A DNA stretch of 64,000 nt. It comes from Phenylobacterium deserti. GTDB taxonomy: Bacteria; Pseudomonadota; Alphaproteobacteria; Caulobacterales; Caulobacteraceae. Position numbers and translations under genes: made by a program. The notes under the pieces are model-generated. The model ran no database searches, was not told the origin of the DNA, and worked only from the letters and a program-made list of their open reading frames with translations. Location: the NCBI GenBank assembly GCA_943332615.1, contig CALQQB010000011.1:21314-85313 (forward strand), in the 5' to 3' direction. Numbering within the stretch: the first letter of the stretch is position 1; each line of letters begins with the position of its first letter. Shown one piece after another: positions 35,979-44,171 of this stretch.

Positions 35979-37093
35979 TCGGCCACGCTTGAGGCGCTGT
36001 CGGCGGTCCACTGTTCGGCCACGGCGCGGGTGACCTGCTGCATGAAGGCCAGGCGCGCGGGCACGGGCTTAAAGGTCTGGCGCATCATCACCGCCACCGC
36101 ATAGACGTGGCCGTCCGGCGCGGTCAGCAGGCCCACGTCGTTGATGCCAACGGCGGCGCCTTCGAAGTCTTGGCCGGTGCCGGTCTTGTGCGCGATCGAC
36201 CAGCCCTGCGGCAAGCCGCCCTTCAGCCGCAGGGGACCGGTACGCGCGTCGTGCATCAGCCCCAACAGGGTTCCAGTCGATGCCGGCGACAGCAGTTCGC
36301 CGCGCGACAGCGCGGCCAGGGCGTGGGTGATGCCAGCCGGCGATGATCCGTCCAGCGGGTCGGCCAGATAAGCGGCCATGGCGGCTTCGCGCTCGGCCTT
36401 GGGCAGGGCCTGGCGGGCCGCCTGGAAGTTCCAACCGATCCCAAAGTCGGCCTGCCAGACGAGGCCGGCGGTGCGCGCCTGCAAGTCGCGCTCATAGGCT
36501 CCGACCTTGACGCCGGTCAGCCCCATGTCGGCGAGGCTGGCGGCGACGCCATCGGGCCCGCCGACCTCGCGCATCAGCCTGTCGTTGGCGGCGTTGTCGC
36601 TCTGCACCAGGGCGCGGCGCAGCAGCGCGGAGACCTGGGTCGTGAAGCCGTCCTTGCCGATGTTGTAGGCCACCGGCTGGAAGAACACCGAGCGGTCGGC
36701 GTCGGTGAGCGTGACATCGGCCTCGGGGTCGATGCGGCCTTCGTCCACCGCCTTCATCACCGTGATCGCCACCCACAGCTTGGACACGCTTTGCTGCGGA
36801 TAGGGGCGGTCCTGATCGACGCCGGCCGTCCAGCCCGTGGACACGTCGGTGACGGCGACGCCGACTTCTTCGCCATAGGCCGCGGTCAGGTCGTCGAGGC
36901 GGGCCTGCAGGGCAGCGGGCGCGGGCGGGGCCTTCCTGGCCAGCACATGGAGGCGGCCAGGACCCAGCGGTCCGGAGATCAGGGTCACCGCACGCTCGGC
37001 CGAGACCACGCCGGCGACCAGGGCCGCGCCGGCCACGACCACAGCGAGGGCGAGTCCACGTCCACCGCGCAGATATCGGAACCAGCCGGCCAT
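35975..37093 (-). CDS. bla: Class A beta-lactamase-type serine hydrolase
   Basis: 372-residue exported protein with an N-terminal hydrophobic segment (LALAVVVAGAALVAGVV). Active-site elements in order: Ser102 and Lys105 in QQSVSKLW, Ser165-Asp166-Asn167 in VQSDNAAND, Glu201 in YERDLQ at the omega-loop position (normally ExxLN), and Lys303-Thr-Gly in AHKTGTG. All class A catalytic residues are therefore present, although Asn170 is replaced by Gln. It is longer than typical class A enzymes (about 290), with extra N-terminal sequence. Activity on antibiotics cannot be judged from sequence. Confidence 0.82.
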   Translation of the reverse strand: MAGWFRYLRGGRGLALAVVVAGAALVAGVVSAERAVTLISGPLGPGRLHVLARKAPPAPAALQARLDDLTAAYGEEVGVAVTDVSTGWTAGVDQDRPYPQQSVSKLWVAITVMKAVDEGRIDPEADVTLTDADRSVFFQPVAYNIGKDGFTTQVSALLRRALVQSDNAANDRLMREVGGPDGVAASLADMGLTGVKVGAYERDLQARTAGLVWQADFGIGWNFQAARQALPKAEREAAMAAYLADPLDGSSPAGITHALAALSRGELLSPASTGTLLGLMHDARTGPLRLKGGLPQGWSIAHKTGTGQDFEGAAVGINDVGLLTAPDGHVYAVAVMMRQTFKPVPARLAFMQQVTRAVAEQWTADSASSVAD

Positions 37094-37108
37094 ACGCCCT
37101 ACCTGAGC

Positions 37109-38083
37109 TTAGCCATGACCATGGTCGTGATGGTCGTGGCCCTCGACGCCTGTGCGGGCGTCGCGCACTTCCACCGTCACATGGGAAAGCCCTGCCAGTC
37201 CAGCCAACCGGGCGCGGTAGGTCGCCACGGGCTTGGGATGGGTGGCGGCGATGACCGCGATGACGGCATGGTGCCCTGGACCCAGGCGCCACAGGTGCAG
37301 GTCGATCACCCGCTCGCCCTCGTCGGACAGGCGGCGGCGGACCTCGGCGGTGAGTTCCGGCGAGGGGTTGATGTCCAGCAGGGCGGCGCCGGCGCGGCGC
37401 ATCAGGGTCCAGGCGAACTGGGCCACCAGGCCCGCGGCAAGCAGGCCGGCCATGGGGTCGGCGAAGCTCCAGCCCAGCTGACGACCCGCCAGCATCGCGC
37501 CCAGGGCCAGGACCGAGACGACCGCGTCCGCCGAGAGATGCAGGTGGGCGGCCGAAAGGTTGAGGTCGCCCTCGGCGTCATTGCGCGCGGCGGCGGCGCG
37601 TGTGGGCTTCAGCAGCCAGATGCAGACCAGGTTCACCACCAGGCCACCCGCCGCGATCGGCAGGGCGTCGCCGTAGTTCACGGTCTCAGGGTTGAGCAGG
37701 CGCATGACGCTCTCGACCCCGATCAGCACCGCGGTCACCGCCAGCACTACGGCGTTGGCGAAACCCGCGAGGTAGCCCAGCTTGCCGGTGCCGAAGCTGA
37801 AGGCCGGGTTGCCCGCATGCCGCCGCGCCAGGGCATAGGCCGCCGAGGCGACCAGCAGGGCGGCCAGGTGGGCGGCCATGTGCAGGCCGTTGGCGATCAG
37901 GGCCAGCGACCGCGTCGCCGCCCCTCCCGCCAGCAAGGCGACGAGGGTCGCGGCGCAGATGATGGTGACGATCCAGGTCCGCCGCTCGTTCCGCCGATGG
38001 TCGGCGCCCAGGTAGACGCGGTCGGCGCGGAAGGCGTCGAGCCCCGGGGGCGGGTCCGTCCGGTCGGGCGCGGTGGTGGTCAC
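37109..38083 (-). CDS. dmeF: Cation diffusion facilitator, DmeF-like metal exporter
   Basis: Six-TM CDF exporter of about 324 residues. Metal-site patterns: IANGLHMAAHLAALLVA in TM2 (the two-His DmeF form) and SAAHLHLSADAVVSVLAL in TM5 (H-xxx-D). The C-terminal cytoplasmic domain (VIDLHLWRLGPGHHAVIAVI) ends in a His-rich tail, EGHDHHDHGHG. DmeF members export Co(II) and Ni(II), others Zn. The start is uncertain: GTG 38083, or ATG 38125 which would overlap a palindrome. It is divergent from a molybdenum hydroxylase operon. Confidence 0.85.
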   Translation of the reverse strand: MTTTAPDRTDPPPGLDAFRADRVYLGADHRRNERRTWIVTIICAATLVALLAGGAATRSLALIANGLHMAAHLAALLVASAAYALARRHAGNPAFSFGTGKLGYLAGFANAVVLAVTAVLIGVESVMRLLNPETVNYGDALPIAAGGLVVNLVCIWLLKPTRAAAARNDAEGDLNLSAAHLHLSADAVVSVLALGAMLAGRQLGWSFADPMAGLLAAGLVAQFAWTLMRRAGAALLDINPSPELTAEVRRRLSDEGERVIDLHLWRLGPGHHAVIAVIAATHPKPVATYRARLAGLAGLSHVTVEVRDARTGVEGHDHHDHGHG

Positions 38084-38112
38084 AGGCGGCGGTCTCGGTT
38101 GCTGGCGAGTGT

Positions 38113-38126
38113 TATGTTGTAACATA
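38113..38126. promoter_or_regulatory. Palindrome between the CDF exporter and the second molybdenum hydroxylase
   Basis: TATGTT-GT-AACATA is a perfect 6-bp inverted repeat around GT, in an AT-rich island of a GC-rich region. The core ATGTTGTAACAT differs by one base from ATGTTATAACAT, the core seen in Zur boxes, and also suits ArsR-type metal sensors. Control of the exporter by a metal sensor is inferred. Confidence 0.4.
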
Positions 38127-38206
38127 TGCAGTTGGTCAAGGCGTGGCCCCCGTTGCAAGATGGGGACGAATGCGATCTCGTGCCGCCGTTTCCGAATGAG
38201 GGCGGC

Positions 38207-38689
38207 ATGACAGGCGCGATCGATTTTACCCTGAACGGAAAGGCGGCGAGCGTCGAGGCTGTGGCGGGGACGACCCTGCTGGAGGTCCTACGCGGCGACC
38301 TGGGCCTGATGGGCGCGCGCTACGGCTGCGGGCTCGGCCAATGCGGAGCCTGCACGGTGCTGGTGGAGGGTCGCCCCGTCAACGCCTGCGTCATCGAGGC
38401 CGCCGCCCTGGCCGGCAAGTCGGTGACCACGATCGAGGGGCTCGGGACGTCGGAGCGACCCCACCCGCTGCAGACGGCGTTCCTCGATCTTCAGGCTGGC
38501 CAGTGCGGCTACTGCCTGTCCGGCATCCTGGTCAGTGCCAAGGCCCTGCTGGACACCAACCCCGCTCCCAGCCGCGCCGAGATCGCGACGGCGCTGAACG
38601 GCTGCCTTTGCCGCTGCGGGGTGCACAACCGCATCCTCGACGCCGTGGCCCTGGCCGCCACCCGGATGCGCGACGGGGTCGCCGCATGA
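38207..38689 (+). CDS. [2Fe-2S] subunit of a second molybdenum hydroxylase
   Basis: 160-residue small subunit with both cluster motifs, [16 protein letters not shown] and CGYCLSGILVSA with CLCRCGVHNRIL. ATG 38207 (MTGAIDFTLNG) gives the normal N-terminus; the frame is open to 38126 without typical content. The stop overlaps the start of the large-subunit gene as ATGA, so translation is coupled. It is about 40% like the first copy by eye and belongs to the same IorA/nicotinate dehydrogenase A group. Confidence 0.9.
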   Translation: MTGAIDFTLNGKAASVEAVAGTTLLEVLRGDLGLMGARYGCGLGQCGACTVLVEGRPVNACVIEAAALAGKSVTTIEGLGTSERPHPLQTAFLDLQAGQCGYCLSGILVSAKALLDTNPAPSRAEIATALNGCLCRCGVHNRILDAVALAATRMRDGVAA

Positions 38690-40791
38690 TCCCGGGGTCG
38701 CTCGCCGCCAACCCGCGCTTGGACCGCTGGGTGACCTTCGAGGCCGACGGCCGGGTCGCCGTGGCCTTCGGCAAGATGGAGTACGGCCAGGGGATCTTTA
38801 CCTCGCTGGCCCAGATGGCCGCCGACGAACTGGACGTCGCCTTCGAGCGTCTGGATGTCACGCCGGCGGCGACGGGCGAAATCCCCGACGAGGGCCTGAC
38901 CGTCGGCTCGATGACCACCGAGACCTCGGGCGCCTCGCTGCGCCAGGCGTGCGCTGAGGTGCGGGCGCTGTTCATGGCCGCCGCCGCGGCGAAGCTGGGC
39001 TGCGATCCGTCCGCGCTGGATGTGCGCGACGGGGCGGTGCTGCGGGACGACGCGCCGAGCGGCGAGACCTACTGGACCCTGGCCGACGCGGTCGATCTGA
39101 CGCGACCACCGACTGGCGAGGCCGTCTGGAAGAGCCCGGATCGGCTGACCCAGGTGGGCCAGAGCCAGCCGCGCCTCGACCTGCCGCCGAAGGTGTTCGG
39201 GGCGGCTTTTCTGCATGATCTGTTGCCGCCCGGAATGCGCCATGCCCGCATCTTGCGCCAGCCCAACCCGGAGGCGCGCTTCGTTGGCCTGGACGAGGCG
39301 GCTGTCCGGCGGGCCGCCGGCGAAGACGTCGATATCCTGGTGGACGGGTCCTTCGTGGCCCTGATCTGCGCCACCGAATCCGCAGCCGCCCGCGCGCTCG
39401 CCGCCGCCGAGGCGTCTGCCCGTTGGGATGGCGTGCGTGACGTCCCGCCCGCCTTCGGCGAGGCCGTGGCGCTCACGGACATGCCGCAGACGATCCACAC
39501 AGCGGGGGACCCCGCGCCGGACCACTCGAACCGGCGGCGGCTCACGGCATCGTTCTCCAAGCCCTACATCTCCCACGCCTCGATGGGCCCATCGGTGGGG
39601 ATCGCCCGGTTCGAGGACGGGCGGCTGACGATCTGGACGCACAACCAGGGCGTCTATCCGATGCGAGCCCTGGCCGCGCGGATCACCGGCCTCGACGCCC
39701 AGGCCATCGACGTCATCCATGGGCAGGGCCCAGGCTGCTATGGCCACAACGGCGCCGACGACCCGCCGATCGACGCGGCCCTGATCGCCATGCGCCGGCC
39801 GGGGTCGCCGGTCCGGGTGCAGTGGCGTCGCGAGGATGAGTTCGCCTATGCGCCGGTCGGCACCGCCATGCTGATAGAACTGTCGGCCGAACTCGACGCG
39901 TCCGGCCGCCTCGTGGACTACACGGCCGAGATCTGGAACACGCCGCACACCGGCGCGCGCGGCACGGCGGTCGCGGAGTCGGCGCTGCCCGGCTATGTCG
40001 CGCCAGGCCCGCAGCCGCCGCGCCTTATGCCGGACGGCTCGCGGTTCTCCGGCGGGCTGCTGAACGCCATCCCGTCCTATGACATCGCGTCCAAGCGCAC
40101 GGTCGAACACGTGATCGACCCCTCGCCGATCCGAACCTCGTCGCTGCGCGGTCTGGGCGGACCGCCGAACGCCTTCGCCGGCGAGGGCTTCATCGACGAG
40201 CTCGCCGAGGCCGCGGGCCAGGACCCCCACGCTTACCGCCTGGCCATGGTGTCCGACCCCCGCGGTCGCGCCGTGCTGGAGAGGATCGCCACTATGTCGG
40301 ACTGGTCCCGGCGTTGGGAGACCGGGACGGGGCGCGGCCTGGGCCTGGCCTATGACCGGCACCGTGGCGCCGGCGCGTTCTGCGCCGTGGTCGCGGAGGT
40401 CGAGGTCGAGGCCGACGTGCGGCTGGTGAAGCTGTGGTGCGCCTGCGACGCCGGGCTGATCATCAATCCGGACGGGGCGAAGAACCAGCTGGAGGGCGGC
40501 ATGATCATGGCCGCCAGCTGGACCCTGAAGGAGCAGGTGAAGCTGGGCGGCCCGGGCATCGCCTCGACCACTTGGGACGACTACCCGATCCTGCGCTTCG
40601 ATGAGATCCCGCCGGTCGAGATCGAACTTCTCAACACCCGCGACAAGCGCCCCTACGGCATCGGTGAGATCAGCCAGGGCCCCTGCATGGCCGCCATCGC
40701 CAACGCCGTGGCCCATGCGCTGGGCGCCAGGCTGCGGGACCTGCCGCTGACGCGCGAGAAGATCGCCGCGGCGCTGCTAAAGGAAGGCTAG
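38686..40791 (+). CDS. Molybdopterin-binding large subunit of the second molybdenum hydroxylase, no Tat leader
   Basis: 701 residues. Motifs parallel those of the 30.9-kb enzyme: [79 protein letters not shown] and the C-terminal [22 protein letters not shown] with the catalytic Glu. The N-terminus, [16 protein letters not shown], has no twin-arginine leader, unlike most IorB-type proteins, which suggests cytoplasmic location or loss of the leader. Also missing are the FGRR-type residues seen in copy one. Substrate unknown. Confidence 0.88.
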   Translation: MIPGSLAANPRLDRWVTFEADGRVAVAFGKMEYGQGIFTSLAQMAADELDVAFERLDVTPAATGEIPDEGLTVGSMTTETSGASLRQACAEVRALFMAAAAAKLGCDPSALDVRDGAVLRDDAPSGETYWTLADAVDLTRPPTGEAVWKSPDRLTQVGQSQPRLDLPPKVFGAAFLHDLLPPGMRHARILRQPNPEARFVGLDEAAVRRAAGEDVDILVDGSFVALICATESAAARALAAAEASARWDGVRDVPPAFGEAVALTDMPQTIHTAGDPAPDHSNRRRLTASFSKPYISHASMGPSVGIARFEDGRLTIWTHNQGVYPMRALAARITGLDAQAIDVIHGQGPGCYGHNGADDPPIDAALIAMRRPGSPVRVQWRREDEFAYAPVGTAMLIELSAELDASGRLVDYTAEIWNTPHTGARGTAVAESALPGYVAPGPQPPRLMPDGSRFSGGLLNAIPSYDIASKRTVEHVIDPSPIRTSSLRGLGGPPNAFAGEGFIDELAEAAGQDPHAYRLAMVSDPRGRAVLERIATMSDWSRRWETGTGRGLGLAYDRHRGAGAFCAVVAEVEVEADVRLVKLWCACDAGLIINPDGAKNQLEGGMIMAASWTLKEQVKLGGPGIASTTWDDYPILRFDEIPPVEIELLNTRDKRPYGIGEISQGPCMAAIANAVAHALGARLRDLPLTREKIAAALLKEG

Positions 40792-40900
40792 AACGAGGAA
40801 ACACGGAAAACCCGAAAGCGCGCAGCGCAGCCCATGTCCCCATGGCAGGCGGAAGGAGGCCTTTGATTGGGCTCCGCCCTTTTCGTGTTTTTCGTGGTTC
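40791..40900. repeat. Inverted repeat element of the AACCACG-AAAACACG type
   Basis: GAACGAGGAAACACGGAAAA (from 40791) pairs imperfectly with the complement of CTTTTCGTGTTTTTCGTGGT (ending 40900). The 110-bp element fills the gap between the hydroxylase and CobW genes and is related to the AACCACGG sequences at 27550 and 29006. Confidence 0.5.
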
Positions 40901-40939
40901 TCTTCTCTTCCCGCCTCGGCCGCACTAGATGTTCAGCCC

Positions 40940-42040
40940 ATGAGCGAGACCCTCGTCACCAAGACCCCTGTCACCGTCCTCACCGGCTATCTCGGTGCGG
41001 GCAAGACCACGCTGCTGAACCGAATCCTCACCGAGGCCCACGGCAAGCGCTACGCCGTGATCGTCAATGAGTTCGGCGAGATCGGTATCGACAACGACCT
41101 GATCGTCGGGACCGACGAAGAGGTCTTCGAGATGAACAACGGCTGCGTCTGCTGCACGGTGCGCGGCGACCTGATCCGGGTGCTCTCGGGCCTTATGAAG
41201 CGCAAAGGCGGCTTCGACGGTATCATCCTCGAGACGACCGGGCTCGCGGACCCGACGCCGGTGGCCCAGACGTTCTTCGTGGACGACGACGTCCGAGCCA
41301 AGACCGAGCTCGACAGCGTGGTGGCCGTGGTCGACGCCCTCCATCTGCCTCTGCGCCTGAAGGACTCGAAGGAAGCCGCCGAGCAGATCGCCTTCGCCGA
41401 TCAGATCATCCTGAACAAGATCGACCTGGTGAGCGAGGCGGACCTCGTTGAAGTGGAAAAGGCGATCCGCACCCTGAACCCGCTGGCGCCCATCCGCCGC
41501 GCCGAGCGCTCGAACGTGCCGCTGGACGCCATCCTGGGCCGACACGCGTTCGACCTGGCGCGGGTGACCGAACTGCAGCCTGATTTTCTGAACCCCGCGC
41601 ATGGCGAAGCCGGCCATGTGCATAGTGAGGACTGCGATCATGATCACGACCATCATCATCACGACCATGATCATGAACACCATCATGGGCACGACCATGA
41701 AGATCACGGGCACGCGCACATCCATGATCACGTCGCCGAAAGTGGCATCACCTCGATCTCGCTGACGTCGCAGAAGCCGATCGACGGCAATCGCGTGACG
41801 GCCTGGCTGAACAACGTCCTGCAGACCCAGGGCGTGGACATCCTGCGCGCCAAGGGCATCCTGGACGTGAAGGGCGAGGAACGGCGCCTGGTGTTCCAGG
41901 CCGTGCACATGATCCTCGAGGGCGACTTCCAGGGGCCCTGGAAGGCCGGCGACAACCGCTATTCGCGCTTGGTGTTCATCGGCCGCAACCTCGACGAGCC
42001 TGCTCTGCGCGCCGGGTTCGAGAGCTGCATCGCAGCCTAG
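40940..42040 (+). CDS. CobW/ZNG1-family GTPase metallochaperone with His-rich linker
   Basis: 366 residues of the G3E GTPase group. Walker A is [13 protein letters not shown], the metal-binding CxCC is CVCCTV in the GTPase domain, switch region [12 protein letters not shown], and base recognition NKIDLV. Between GTPase and C-terminal domains (about residues 226-266) is a stretch with some twenty His alternating with Asp/Glu, probably a zinc reservoir. C-terminal CobW domain: [24 protein letters not shown]. Most likely a zinc-transfer chaperone; a cobalamin role is unlikely as no cobalt-chelatase genes adjoin. Proximity to the CDF exporter suggests metal homeostasis. Confidence 0.9.
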   Translation: MSETLVTKTPVTVLTGYLGAGKTTLLNRILTEAHGKRYAVIVNEFGEIGIDNDLIVGTDEEVFEMNNGCVCCTVRGDLIRVLSGLMKRKGGFDGIILETTGLADPTPVAQTFFVDDDVRAKTELDSVVAVVDALHLPLRLKDSKEAAEQIAFADQIILNKIDLVSEADLVEVEKAIRTLNPLAPIRRAERSNVPLDAILGRHAFDLARVTELQPDFLNPAHGEAGHVHSEDCDHDHDHHHHDHDHEHHHGHDHEDHGHAHIHDHVAESGITSISLTSQKPIDGNRVTAWLNNVLQTQGVDILRAKGILDVKGEERRLVFQAVHMILEGDFQGPWKAGDNRYSRLVFIGRNLDEPALRAGFESCIAA

Positions 42041-42050
42041 AGCTAGACCG

Positions 42051-42087
42051 TTCGTCGCGCTGAGCTTGAACCAACTTCGGCGACGAA
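42051..42087. terminator. Inverted repeat between convergent genes
   Basis: TTCGTCGC (42051-42058) and GCGACGAA (42080-42087) form a perfect 8-bp stem with a 21-base loop, placed between the cobW-like stop (42040) and the stop of the small minus-strand gene (42092). A bidirectional terminator is plausible; there is no T tract. Confidence 0.4.
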
Positions 42088-42091
42088 TGGC

Positions 42092-42289
42092 CTAGGCGGC
42101 GGCCGCCGCCATCCAGGTCGCGAGTTTCTTGAGGAGCATGGTGGCCACGATATCGGGCTTCAGCATACCGAGCCATTCGGTAACCCGGCCGCCGCCCCAT
42201 TCCAGGACCAGCCGCCCGCCTTCAACCCGGAAGCGACCACGATAGGTCGAGGGGCCGAGCGCGACTTCAACAAATTCCCACATCGCCAT
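42092..42289 (-). CDS. Small hypothetical protein
   Basis: 65 residues from ATG 42289, which has AGAAGG six bases upstream; the frame extends to a TTG at 42340. The sequence MAMWEFVEVALGPSTYRG, then RFRVEGGRLVLEWGGGRVTEWLG, suggests a compact beta-sheet domain followed by an Ala-rich helix. No transmembrane segment or signal. No family recognised. It is convergent with the CobW gene. Confidence 0.5.
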   Translation of the reverse strand: MAMWEFVEVALGPSTYRGRFRVEGGRLVLEWGGGRVTEWLGMLKPDIVATMLLKKLATWMAAAAA

Positions 42290-42499
42290 TGCGCCTTCTC
42301 GCGCGTTTGCGAGGTCTTCTGACCCCAACCGATGTGACAAGGTTAAACGCTCACGGTTGCGCGGCGATTAATGCTGATATTCGCCTGCGTCCCCGGCATG
42401 TCGACCTCTCGCATCTTATATTACGCCTGTAGTTCGTGGCGCCCAGCAAAAACCCACCGAGGTCTCCCCCGGCGGGTTCTGGAAATTCGCTCGAAGCGC

Positions 42500-42943
42500 C
42501 TAGAGTTCTTCGTTGATCAGGGCGACCTGATAGAAGCCGTTGCCCTGCAGGTCGTTCATGACGGCCATGAACTCCCCATAGATCACGTCCCGGTCTGCGC
42601 GGATGTAGACGCGCTGCTCTGTCGGCGGGAGGGTCGGATCATCCTTGGTCAGCGTGACCGACAGGTCGCGGGTCAGGCTGTCCAGCGAGGTCGACTGCTC
42701 ACCGATGAACAGCTTACCGCCGCGCTGGATATTGATGAGGATCGGTTCCTTCACCTTGGTGCCAGGGGGCGGCGGAATCGCCGGAGGCAGGTCCAGCTTG
42801 ATCGAGACCGTGGCGGCCGGGATCGATACCATGAAGATGATCAGGAGCACGAGCATGACGTCCACAAAGGGAGTCACGTTCATGTCCGCGTTCTGGCCGA
42901 GGTTGAACTTACCGCCGCCGCCGCCGCCGACTTTCGCCGCCAT
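42500..42943 (-). CDS. exbD: ExbD/TolR family biopolymer transport protein
   Basis: 147-residue inner-membrane protein with a Gly-rich N-terminus, a single transmembrane helix containing the essential Asp (MNVTPFVDVMLVLLIIFMV, Asp28) and a periplasmic domain (RVYIRADRDVIYGEFMAVMNDLQGNG) typical of ExbD/TolR. It energises TonB or a related system using proton flow with an ExbB partner, which is not encoded nearby, so the gene is either an orphan or a second ExbD working with a distant exbB-exbD set. GGAAGGA precedes the ATG. Confidence 0.9.
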   Translation of the reverse strand: MAAKVGGGGGGKFNLGQNADMNVTPFVDVMLVLLIIFMVSIPAATVSIKLDLPPAIPPPPGTKVKEPILINIQRGGKLFIGEQSTSLDSLTRDLSVTLTKDDPTLPPTEQRVYIRADRDVIYGEFMAVMNDLQGNGFYQVALINEEL

Positions 42944-43095
42944 AGGTAGTTATTCCTTCCCAGGGGGCGCTTGAGATACGCGCCTGTCGGCCCGACCATT
43001 GGCAAGCCGGTGGTGGGTTGTAAAGCCGAAAGCGCCCGAACAGCGTTCGATGCCGCACCCTTGCCGGGGAATGCCTCAAGGCACTAGGGGAAACC

Positions 43096-44064
43096 ATGAG
43101 CTTCGCCTTCGACGCCTATGTCACCGCCGCCCTGTTCGATCGCGCCGGCCGCGCGGGATTCGCCCTGGGCGATGGCACGGTCCGTTTCGAGGGGGGCGAG
43201 ACCATCGAATCCCACGATGGCGCGTGCCTTTCGGCCTGCCTGCCGCCAAAGGGCGAGGGGCTGCTGACCGGCGGCGACGACGGGCGGATCATGCTCTCGA
43301 CCCCCGGGGGCGCGACCGAGATCGCTCGGGTTCCAGGGCGCTGGATCGACTGCGTGGCGGCGTCGAGCGAATCGGGGCTGGTCGCGTTCGGGGCCGGTCG
43401 AGACCTCCACGTGCGCGACCCCACCGATCCAGGGTTCTCCCGACTGTTCGCCCACGAGAAGTCGGTGGCCGATGTCGCCTTCGATCCCAAGGGCCGGCGC
43501 CTAGCGGTGGCGACCTATGGCGGGGTGTGGTTCTGGTACGCCCGCATCGCCGACCAGAAGCCGGCGATCTACAAGTGGGCCGGCAGCCACGTGGGCGTCT
43601 GCTGGAGCCCCGACGGCAAGTTTTTGGTGAGCGCCATGCAGGAGAACCAGTTGCACGGTTGGCGGGTCGCCGACGAGAAGAACCTGCGGATGGGCGGCTA
43701 CCCGGGCAAGGTGAGGTCGCTGGCCTTCCTGTCGAAGGGCGCGCTGATGGCCACCTCCGGCGCTAACGGCGCGGTCTGCTGGCCCTTCGCCGGCGCCACT
43801 GGGCCGATGGGCAAGCAGGCGGTGGAGGTCGGCTACGACGACGCGGCGCTAACCGCCCGCATCGCCACCGCGCCCGACCGGACCTGGCTGACCGCGGGCC
43901 TTGACGACGGCCGGGTCTGGGCGGCCGATGTCACGGGTGAACGGATCATTCCGCTGAAGGCCGAGAAGGGCGCCGCGATCTCGGCCCTGGCCATGAGCCC
44001 CGACGGTCTGCGGGTGGCCTGGGGCGACGAGGACGGCAACGCCGGGGTCGTCGAGGTCGGCTGA
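43096..44064 (+). CDS. WD40 repeat protein
   Basis: 322-residue soluble protein made of about seven WD40-like blades; visible units include LLTGGDDGRIML, KSVADVAFDPKGRRLAVATYGGVWFW, SHVGVCWSPDGKFLVSAMQENQLHGW, KVRSLAFLSKGALMATSGANGAVCWP, LTAGLDDGRVWA and ISALAMSPDGLRVAWGDEDG. No signal peptide. A scaffold for protein interactions is likely; the partner is unknown. ATG 43096 follows AGGGGAAAC. Next gene starts about 110 bp later on the same strand. Confidence 0.85.
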   Translation: MSFAFDAYVTAALFDRAGRAGFALGDGTVRFEGGETIESHDGACLSACLPPKGEGLLTGGDDGRIMLSTPGGATEIARVPGRWIDCVAASSESGLVAFGAGRDLHVRDPTDPGFSRLFAHEKSVADVAFDPKGRRLAVATYGGVWFWYARIADQKPAIYKWAGSHVGVCWSPDGKFLVSAMQENQLHGWRVADEKNLRMGGYPGKVRSLAFLSKGALMATSGANGAVCWPFAGATGPMGKQAVEVGYDDAALTARIATAPDRTWLTAGLDDGRVWAADVTGERIIPLKAEKGAAISALAMSPDGLRVAWGDEDGNAGVVEVG

Positions 44065-44107
44065 GCCCTGGCCGGACCGCCACCCAAAGCGCCGCATGGC
44101 CCGGGCC

Positions 44108-44125
44108 TTAACCCCTGGTTGACTC
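44108..44125. promoter_or_regulatory. CtrA-like site overlapping a GANTC methylation site
   Basis: TTAA-CCCCTGG-TTGA (44108-44122) matches the CtrA consensus TTAA-N7-TTAA with one change, and GACTC (44121-44125), a CcrM site, overlaps its end. It lies 47 bp before the start of the membrane-protein/GH19 pair. Functional binding is inferred. Confidence 0.4.
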
Positions 44126-44171
44126 TAGACCGGGCCGCGAACAGTGTTTTCTCCCGTGCAGGGAGGGGCGC

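Noticed and set aside
38509..40716. 735-codon minus-strand frame opposite the second molybdenum hydroxylase.
   Set aside because: Same reasons: antisense shadow in GC-rich DNA.
41616..41740. Repetitive CATGATCACGACCAT-like DNA as a possible tandem repeat or regulatory array.
   Set aside because: It is in-frame coding for the His/Asp-rich linker of the CobW protein and has no regular repeat unit.
42341..42499. Possible small gene on the plus strand from 42371.
   Set aside because: The frame is antisense to exbD over most of its length and has no ribosome site or coding character.
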